Shown here in pieces: positions 58,977-64,000 of a stretch of 64,000 nt of DNA (its first letter is position 1; each line of letters opens with the position of its first letter). Made by a program: the position numbers and the translations under genes. Under the pieces are notes generated by a model. The model saw nothing but the letters and a program-made list of their open reading frames with translations, had not been told where the DNA came from and made no database searches. Origin of the DNA: Flagellimonas flava (GTDB taxonomy: Bacteria; Bacteroidota; Bacteroidia; Flavobacteriales; Flavobacteriaceae); assembly GCF_900129665.1 (NCBI RefSeq), contig NZ_FQWL01000003.1:434001-498000 (forward strand), in the 5' to 3' direction.

Positions 58977-60230
58977 ATGGAAAATATATTGGAAAGACAT
59001 GAAAGCGAAACATTACTCCTGACCAAACAGGTGTTTACAGTACTTTTAAATAGGGTAATTGCACATTTTAAAGAATCACATAAAATAGGTGGCAAGTACA
59101 AAGATTCCCAATTGTATGGCTTTGGAAATTATGATACGGAACAAGCCAATCTTAAAAATGATCTTGAGCTGGTTCTTCGTGGCTATGTAAACGGCAAATA
59201 CCTGTATAATAAGCTAAGGGAATCGTCTTCCGGTAAGCCCGTAATTAAAATCAGCAGGGAATACAGGTCCCTATTTTTCAATTATCTGGGATACCGTGAT
59301 GTCATTGAATTTATTGAAAGTGATTTGTTTACACAAAAACAGCGGGATAAACAATTTGACCTGCTGAATAAGCGCGGAAGTTTAATAGACCATTATTATG
59401 TATGTTACTATTTTGGAGAGGACAACAAAATGAACAAGGGTCAAGTAATCATTTATAATGATTGGAAAACTGTGGAAATGATCTATGTATATGTCGATGA
59501 TAATGGCGCAAAGGGTGTATACACTTTTTACGGAACCATTAGTCAGAGCGAGGATTTTGCCCATTTTGACACCAAATATTTTGTTGGAAATAAGAAAAGT
59601 GAAGGAGCCAAATTCATTTTCTTTATTGGAAAATCATCTCCCAACGAACGACATTACCTTACCGGAACTTATTCTGGATTTGATAAGTATGACCGTGCAA
59701 TAGCCGGGAAAATGATTTTGAAAAAGTATGATACTAAAGTGGAGATCGAGGAAGAAGTCAATGATAAATCTTTTGACCCCATTATTTGCCAGGAATTGAA
59801 TAAGATAAGGTTAGTGGTAGAGAGTAATATCAGAAAAAACCCTCTAAGGTTTTCCAAGAAAAGTCCATATGCCCAGGTTTTGACAAATTCTGCGGGAGAT
59901 TATGTTTTTGATTTTAGCGTGGGAGGGAAGATTTATTCCATCAATCTTAAAATAGAAAAGCATCATTATAACATTGTGAGTTTAGATGATTCGGTAATCA
60001 TAGAAGATGACAGAATTCTTGCGATAAATAAAGGGCAAATTCTTAACCTGGATTTTTCCGTTTCCGGAATGTTCCATCTTCAAAAAACATCCATTTATAT
60101 AAATGCAATAGACTTTATTAACCAGCAGAAGGGGGTTGAAGGGAAGTTTAACGGCGTGGATATAAACAACAACATTATTTCTGGTATTGTTTACATTTCA
60201 AAGATCAACACCATCAAATCCAGACATTGA
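58977..60230 (+). CDS. Protein of unknown function (417 residues), divergent from the TonB receptor
   Basis: A soluble-looking protein without signal peptide or membrane segment. The N-terminal ~115 residues are helical and end in SREYRSLFFNYLGYRDVIEFIES, a pattern seen at the start of several Bacteroidetes proteins of unclear role. Residues about 125-260 and 290-410 are beta-rich and may be two related domains (IIYNDWKTVEMIYVYVDDNG; INLKIEKHHYNIVSLDDSV). No catalytic motif was recognised. It is divergent from the TonB receptor, 114 nt apart, so it might be co-regulated with it. Confidence 0.7.
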   Translation: MENILERHESETLLLTKQVFTVLLNRVIAHFKESHKIGGKYKDSQLYGFGNYDTEQANLKNDLELVLRGYVNGKYLYNKLRESSSGKPVIKISREYRSLFFNYLGYRDVIEFIESDLFTQKQRDKQFDLLNKRGSLIDHYYVCYYFGEDNKMNKGQVIIYNDWKTVEMIYVYVDDNGAKGVYTFYGTISQSEDFAHFDTKYFVGNKKSEGAKFIFFIGKSSPNERHYLTGTYSGFDKYDRAIAGKMILKKYDTKVEIEEEVNDKSFDPIICQELNKIRLVVESNIRKNPLRFSKKSPYAQVLTNSAGDYVFDFSVGGKIYSINLKIEKHHYNIVSLDDSVIIEDDRILAINKGQILNLDFSVSGMFHLQKTSIYINAIDFINQQKGVEGKFNGVDINNNIISGIVYISKINTIKSRH

Positions 60231-60543
60231 CATCAGCAGCAATGCACCTATTCCATTTCCTATAGGATTTTGACTTCAAATAAAATTTATTTATGATAAC
60301 TAACATAGGAATTGAATTTAGCGAAAATAACATCAATGAATTTTCAAGTCGACATTATCGGAAGACATTCTAACGTCACTACGCGATTATTTTAATTAGA
60401 CTTCGTTACTGTCTGTCCGCGCGTGAGGAGAACTTGTCAGACAGAATATTGATGCTAACCTTGAAATGCAACATGGGGAATAGAAAAACTTTAACCAATT
60501 GCACTTGAAAAATTGATTGATCAAGTTTTTTCAAAGTAAATCG
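60231..60543. other. Intergenic gap without a recognised gene
   Basis: The 313 nt hold no supported gene. A short ATG frame (60293-60373, 26 codons) has no coding support. An inverted repeat CTGTCTG (60409-60415) / CAGACAG (60438-60444) and a hairpin ACTTGA (60503-60508) / TCAAGT (60521-60526) followed by T residues on the plus strand are present. The region separates the 3' ends of two convergent genes, so these may help termination. Confidence 0.5.
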
Positions 60544-61410
60544 TTACCCCAAGTAATCTTTCAAAAAATTGTTATTCGCGTTCTTCTTCAACCGGCTTAG
60601 GGCAGTTGTTTTGATTTGTCTAACACGTTCTTTTGTAAGTTCCAAATTATAGGCTATTTCATCCATAGTCAATGGGGACTCTTCTCCTATCCCAAAGTAC
60701 ATTCTGATAATGTATGACTCGCGAATTGAAAGGATTCCCAAAAAATCGTTCACGTCTTTTTTCAAGGAGTTCTCTATTAGACTAGTCTCGGGACTTTCTA
60801 GCAGTCCTGCAGAAAGGCGATTGACAAGCGCATTTTCCCCTTGCATGTCATTCTTGCTTCCATCAATGGAGATGGGCCAAAAGGCATGTTTCAGACAGAT
60901 TTTTATTTCCTCGACCCCCACATCTATCAATTCGGAAATTTCCTCGGAATTCGGCATTCGCTGATGTATTTGTTCAAATTGGGAACACGCTTCGTTGATT
61001 CTATTTATCACATTGATTTTGTTCAGAGGAAGCCTAACCATTCTGGAATTTTCCGTGATTGCCTGCAGTATTCCCTGTCGTACCCACCAGACAGCATAGG
61101 AAATGAATTTGAACCCACGTGTCTCGTCGAATTTTGTTGCTGCTTTGACCATTCCCAGATTACCCTCATTGATCAAATCATGTAGTTTCAACCCTCTACC
61201 TTGATATTGTTTCGCTACCGAAATAACGAATCTCAAATTTGCGGTCACCAATTTTTCAAGAGCTTCAATATCACCGCTTCGTATTTTAATTGCCAATTTC
61301 ACCTCTTCATCTTCCGTGATCATTGGTATGCGGCTGACCTCCAACAGATACCTTTTTAATGACTCGCCACCTCTATCCGTGACCTGTTTTGCAATAGAAA
61401 GTGGTCGCAT
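60544..61410 (-). CDS. RpoD-like sigma-70 factor (paralogue of the primary sigma factor)
   Basis: A 288-residue sigma factor with region 1.2 (LKRYLLEVSRIPMITEDEE), 2 (ANLRFVISVAKQYQ, DLINEGNLGM, FKFISYAVWWVRQ), 3 (RLPLNKIN) and 4 (IAYNLELTKERVRQIKTTALSRLKK). Length and order are those of the short primary sigma of Flavobacteriia, but several normally constant positions differ (for example ISIDGSKNDMQGENALVNRL in place of the usual acidic linker), so it is more likely an alternative factor. It is the last gene of the rpsU-NYN-sigma operon. Confidence 0.88.
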   Translation of the reverse strand: MRPLSIAKQVTDRGGESLKRYLLEVSRIPMITEDEEVKLAIKIRSGDIEALEKLVTANLRFVISVAKQYQGRGLKLHDLINEGNLGMVKAATKFDETRGFKFISYAVWWVRQGILQAITENSRMVRLPLNKINVINRINEACSQFEQIHQRMPNSEEISELIDVGVEEIKICLKHAFWPISIDGSKNDMQGENALVNRLSAGLLESPETSLIENSLKKDVNDFLGILSIRESYIIRMYFGIGEESPLTMDEIAYNLELTKERVRQIKTTALSRLKKNANNNFLKDYLG

Positions 61411-61426
61411 ATCATTGTTTTAAGAA

Positions 61427-62161
61427 TTATGACAAATTCCTTACATAGATAAGGTTACCATTGCCCTTTGGGTTTTTTCTTTGTCCAATTTCAATTTCTC
61501 CAATAGATTTTATCAATGGGGTAAGTTTTTTAAACCCATAGTTTCTGGCATCAAAATTTGGCTGTTTCTTTAACAAAAGCGCCCCTACTTCTCCCAAGAA
61601 TGCCCACCCTTCATCATCCTCCACATCAGAAATCGTTGTGAGAATAAGGTCAATTACTTTAGGGGTTACTCTATCGACCTTGTTTTTCGTCTGCCTTGTG
61701 GACGTGTTGAAATCTCCAATCTTTGGTTTTTGTAATATTTCAAGATAAATGAACTTGTCACACGCCACGATGAATGGGTTCGGGGTCTTTCTTTCTCCAA
61801 TTCCAAAAACGGTCATCCCCGCTTCCCGTAACCTTGTGGCCAATCTAGTGAAGTCACTATCACTGGAAACCAGGGTAAAACCATCAACCTTTCCTGAATA
61901 CAGTATGTCCATTGCATCAATTATCATTGCACTGTCCGTGGCATTCTTTCCAGTGGTATATCCATATTGCTGTACCGGATTTATCGCATACTCCAATAGG
62001 ACGTTTTTCCACTTGGCCAAATTTGGTTTTGTCCAATCACCATAGATTCTTTTAATACTGGGGTTTCCATACTTGGCAATCTCTTCCAGCATTTCCTTGA
62101 TGTATTTAGAGGGGATGTTGTCACCATCTATTAAGACCGCAAGATTAATGTCATTATTCAT
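61427..62161 (-). CDS. NYN-domain protein with LOTUS/OST-HTH domain (LabA-like)
   Basis: A 244-residue protein. The NYN (PIN-like nuclease) domain spans about 1-145 with acidic residues in AVLIDGDNIPS, GKNATDSAMIIDAMD and VSSDSDFTRL; the C-terminal OST-HTH/LOTUS domain (about 165-244) contains EGWAFLGEVGALLLKKQPNFDARNYG. Such proteins bind or cut RNA. Its start overlaps bS21 by 8 nt, and it precedes the sigma factor by 16 nt, which suggests a role in RNA-level control linked to translation and transcription. Confidence 0.85.
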   Translation of the reverse strand: MNNDINLAVLIDGDNIPSKYIKEMLEEIAKYGNPSIKRIYGDWTKPNLAKWKNVLLEYAINPVQQYGYTTGKNATDSAMIIDAMDILYSGKVDGFTLVSSDSDFTRLATRLREAGMTVFGIGERKTPNPFIVACDKFIYLEILQKPKIGDFNTSTRQTKNKVDRVTPKVIDLILTTISDVEDDEGWAFLGEVGALLLKKQPNFDARNYGFKKLTPLIKSIGEIEIGQRKNPKGNGNLIYVRNLS

Positions 62162-62348
62162 TATCCAGCCTCAAGTACTTTTCTCTGTATACCGCCTTCG
62201 CTACCTTATCCCTGCGCAACTTAGATTTCTTTGTGAATTCTTGGTTACTTTTAATCTGTTTCAGGACTTGTGTGTTCCGATATTTTCTTTTGTACCTCTT
62301 TAGCGCCCTTTCTATGTTTTCGCCTGGTACAATCTTTATTTTTAGCAT
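62154..62348 (-). CDS. rpsU: Ribosomal protein bS21 (probable second copy)
   Basis: A 64-residue bS21: GENIERALKRYKRKY and a basic C-terminal half. Tyr54 (KAVYREK), the residue described in Bacteroidetes bS21 as part of the pocket that hides the 16S anti-Shine-Dalgarno, is present. The sequence is divergent from usual Bacteroidetes bS21 (for example MLKIKIVPGEN), and its linkage to an NYN and a sigma gene suggests a specialised paralogue; whether another copy exists cannot be seen here. The leader has no strong Shine-Dalgarno (TTGGGAACAT before ATG) but has a 23-nt inverted repeat. Confidence 0.87.
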   Translation of the reverse strand: MLKIKIVPGENIERALKRYKRKYRNTQVLKQIKSNQEFTKKSKLRRDKVAKAVYREKYLRLDNE

Positions 62349-62370
62349 ATGTTCCCAATATATTGTTATG

Positions 62371-62393
62371 GGATTTTCACGTATGGAAAATCC
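62371..62393 (-). promoter_or_regulatory. Inverted repeat in the rpsU leader
   Basis: GGATTTTC-ACGTATG-GAAAATCC is a perfect 8-7-8 inverted repeat, 22 nt ahead of the bS21 start codon. It may be an operator or an RNA hairpin for control of the rpsU-NYN-sigma operon. Confidence 0.5.
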
Positions 62394-63340
62394 TACTATT
62401 AAATCCCCATGAAATCAAGAATGAACTGGACAACAATGAAAGTACAATTCACCACATTGATGTATCAAGATTAAACCCGGAAAGAATGACAGGCAAAAAA
62501 TATCTTAGAAGCATCCCTATAAGTGATGAGGAATATTAAGAGAGGGCTATCTTATATTTAAAGACAAGTGAGACTTATGTCCACGGATGTTTTGTAAAGA
62601 AAGGTATAATAATCCACAAAAGAAGGTTTTTGAGGAATATTTGGACAGTATATCAGATTAAAGACTACACGGATATTCCACCAGAACCTAAAAAGGAAAC
62701 CTTTATGTGAAAAAATCGCCTCATCACATTCCAGTAATTTTGATATCCGTGGTAAAGGGGACAAAGTTGAACTGAAAATTGAACACAACAACATCATAAT
62801 AATGGATAACGGAATGGAATTCCATACTAGTTGTTTCCATTCACATTATGGGTCAGGTGCAAAATTGGCTTACAATTTTCTGAAAAGTAAGTTTGAAAAC
62901 CGTGTCATTGTTGCTACATGAATAATAGAAGGCAAAAATTATACTGTTATTTCTAAACATAGCATGCCGTCGGAAATACTTGATGTTACGAGTTGCACTA
63001 TCGAAATTTCAATTTCGGAGTTCAAATGGGGTGTATAAGATTATCAATTATATGAATCATCTAAGGAATTATTTATAGTTCTGCCAAAACACTTTACAGG
63101 AAGTGATTTTTCAAGGCTAGGGACGGTAAACCAATTGGACTCCGAAAAACGGCCAGTAACTTTTATTGGTGAAAATCTATCAGAGGTGGTAATTGAAATG
63201 ATTAAATCCAGATATCCTAACAGCAATTTGATAATTATACAAAAAGACCATGTGATTCCCCTATTAACATTCATATCAATGGTTGCTTACTTTTAGATAT
63301 TTGGGATAAAAAATGGGATAGGTTAATGGCAATAAAATAA
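62383..63340 (+). pseudogene. Decayed gene with stops and frameshifts, family not recognised
   Basis: Coding-like sequence runs along the plus strand but is broken. One frame gives NPHEIKNELDN to ISDEEY, stops at 62537-62539 and continues to a break near 62708; the next frame gives SSNFDIRGKGDKVELKIEH and IIIMDNGMEF, with stops near 62921 and 63039; a last shift near 63255 leads to DIWDKKWDRLMAIK and the stop at 63338-63340. The DNG and YGSGAKLAYNFL pattern recalls GHKL ATPases, but this is weak. The start at 62383 is a guess. Confidence 0.6.
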
Positions 63341-63342
63341 AA

Positions 63343-63371
63343 AACCCAGTAAGAATAGTACCTACTGGGTT
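63343..63371 (-). terminator. Rho-independent terminator after tRNA-Asn
   Basis: AACCCAGTA / TACTGGGTT form a 9-bp stem with an 11-nt loop. On the minus strand TTTTATTTTATT follows. It lies 7 nt past the 3' end of the tRNA. Confidence 0.8.
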
Positions 63372-63378
63372 ATGCCTG

Positions 63379-63452
63379 CTCCCCCTCTTGGGCTCGAACC
63401 AAGGACCCTCTGATTAACAGTCAGATGCTCTAACCAACTGAGCTAAGGAGGA
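63379..63452 (-). tRNA. tRNA-Asn (anticodon GTT)
   Basis: A 74-nt cloverleaf on the minus strand: acceptor TCCTCCT/AGGGGGA (one T-G pair), D arm GCTC/GAGC with AGTTGGTTA loop, anticodon stem TCTGA/TCAGA with loop CTGTTAA (anticodon GTT), variable GGGTC, T arm CTTGG/CCAAG with TTCGAGC loop, discriminator G. CCA is not encoded. Followed by a terminator. Confidence 0.97.
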
Positions 63453-63515
63453 ATATTTTACCTTAAGCGGGTGCAAATATATGCGATTCTTTATAACACC
63501 ACAAGCAAAATTACG

Positions 63516-63998
63516 CTAAATAAATCTTTTGATAATGTTCCAGATGTCATTTCCGAAAACCACCAACATTAATCCCATCAAAATGACAAAACCAACAATT
63601 TGACCTCGCTCTAGAACTTTCTGACTCGGAGGTCTTCCACTAAACATTTCATACAGCAAAAACATAACATGTCCACCATCTAAAGCAGGTATGGGTAAGA
63701 CATTTATAAATGCCAACCAAACCGAGAACATTGCCATAAAACCCCAGAAAAAACCCCAATCCCATGACGTTGGCATCATCTCCACAATTCCAATTGGGCC
63801 TTTAACCTGTTTGTACCCTTTAATAATAGGATTGAATATGAGCTTAAACTGCTTTACCTGGCGCACCAAAACGTTTATGGTTTCCATAAAGCCTCTTGGA
63901 ATGGCAGAAAAGAATCCAAACTCCTTGGTAATTGACAATTCTTGCTGGGCCAAGGTGTTGTTTGGGATTATTCCCAGTGGCAAACTATCCGGAACTTG
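63516..63998 (-). CDS. rseP: Site-2 zinc protease, C-terminal part (RseP), gene continues past the window
   Basis: The visible 160 C-terminal residues include ITKEFGFFSAIPRGFMET, the GPIGIVEMM region and the metal/active-site helix FINVLPIPALDGGHVMFLLYEM with the LDG motif's Asp, then a final membrane helix. This is the second half of the RseP/S2P intramembrane protease that releases anti-sigma factors. The 5' part lies beyond position 64000; the frame is open to the edge. An internal TTG at 63983 is not the start. Confidence 0.92.
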   Translation of the reverse strand, partial: QVPDSLPLGIIPNNTLAQQELSITKEFGFFSAIPRGFMETINVLVRQVKQFKLIFNPIIKGYKQVKGPIGIVEMMPTSWDWGFFWGFMAMFSVWLAFINVLPIPALDGGHVMFLLYEMFSGRPPSQKVLERGQIVGFVILMGLMLVVFGNDIWNIIKRFI

Positions 63999-64000
63999 AA

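Noticed and set aside
60293..60373. 26-codon frame in the gap after the 417-residue gene
   Set aside because: No membrane segment, no neighbouring operon and no similarity; chance is more likely.
60503..60532. Hairpin with following T residues on the plus strand
   Set aside because: Short stem far from the end of the plus-strand gene; noted in the gap entry but not called as a terminator.
1..64000. Prophage, insertion sequence or CRISPR array
   Set aside because: No integrase, transposase, structural phage gene or regular repeat array was seen.

Overview
The window is a marine-type Flavobacteriia (Bacteroidetes) chromosome segment. The support is the promoter style (TAnnTTTG -7 boxes, few Shine-Dalgarno sequences), a hybrid two-component system with beta-propeller sensor and AraC output, exported carbohydrate enzymes (three GH29 fucosidases, one sulfatase), lipoproteins with LxxC-type lipoboxes, an NrtR-like NUDIX regulator, and a 64-residue bS21. 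No rRNA, transposase, phage or CRISPR was seen. One tRNA (Asn) is present.

Layout. (1) 1-8900: reduced-sulfur oxidation and transport. It holds two YeeE/YedE permease subunits, a 41-residue membrane protein, a YgaP-like membrane protein, a SoxC/SorA-type sulfite dehydrogenase with its cytochrome c, a fatty acid hydroxylase-family enzyme, an HMA protein, two rhodaneses, a CstB-like persulfide dioxygenase-rhodanese, a SulP transporter and a Crp/Fnr regulator. The dehydrogenase and dioxygenase promoters carry the same candidate operator at nearly the same distance from their -7 boxes. (2) 8900-12700: mixed genes (GNAT, an exported PsiD-like decarboxylase, DinB, HxlR, exported phosphodiesterase/phosphatase). 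(3) 12794-19570: a D-mannonate operon (uxuA plus an SDR reductase) joined to two Tat-type exported Gfo/Idh/MocA oxidoreductases and a double-DUF1080 lipoprotein. It is controlled from a palindrome next to a divergent NUDIX-winged-helix regulator.

(4) 19580-33292: a 12-gene minus-strand operon that encodes liberation of L-fucose (three GH29 fucosidases and a sulfatase), uptake (FucP) and the whole non-phosphorylating route to pyruvate and L-lactate, with an L-lactate dehydrogenase as last gene. (5) 33386-39206: two AraC regulators and a 1305-residue hybrid sensor kinase. (6) 39320-45152: a plus-strand operon of unknown function: OmpA-family protein, lipoprotein with a caspase/CHAT-like His/Cys pair, three exported unknown proteins and a 31-residue membrane peptide. 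(7) 45316-47594: a MarR regulator with a cytochrome b561 and two small alpha/beta-barrel-like lipoproteins, with matching operator-like sequences at both promoters.

(8) 47672-58862: a hydantoinase/oxoprolinase-type operon (two HyuA, HyuB, racemase, cupin, NCS1 permease, DUF917) behind a TonB-dependent receptor. (9) 58977-60230: an unrecognised 417-residue protein. (10) 60544-62348: bS21, NYN-LOTUS protein and an RpoD-like sigma factor in one operon, next to a decayed gene (62383-63340). (11) tRNA-Asn and the 3' end of rseP.

The most novel parts are the CHAT-like lipoprotein operon, the rpsU-NYN-sigma operon, the coupled mannonate/3-keto-sugar operon, the sulfur and MarR operators, and the fucose dehydrogenase with Asn at its catalytic Lys position.
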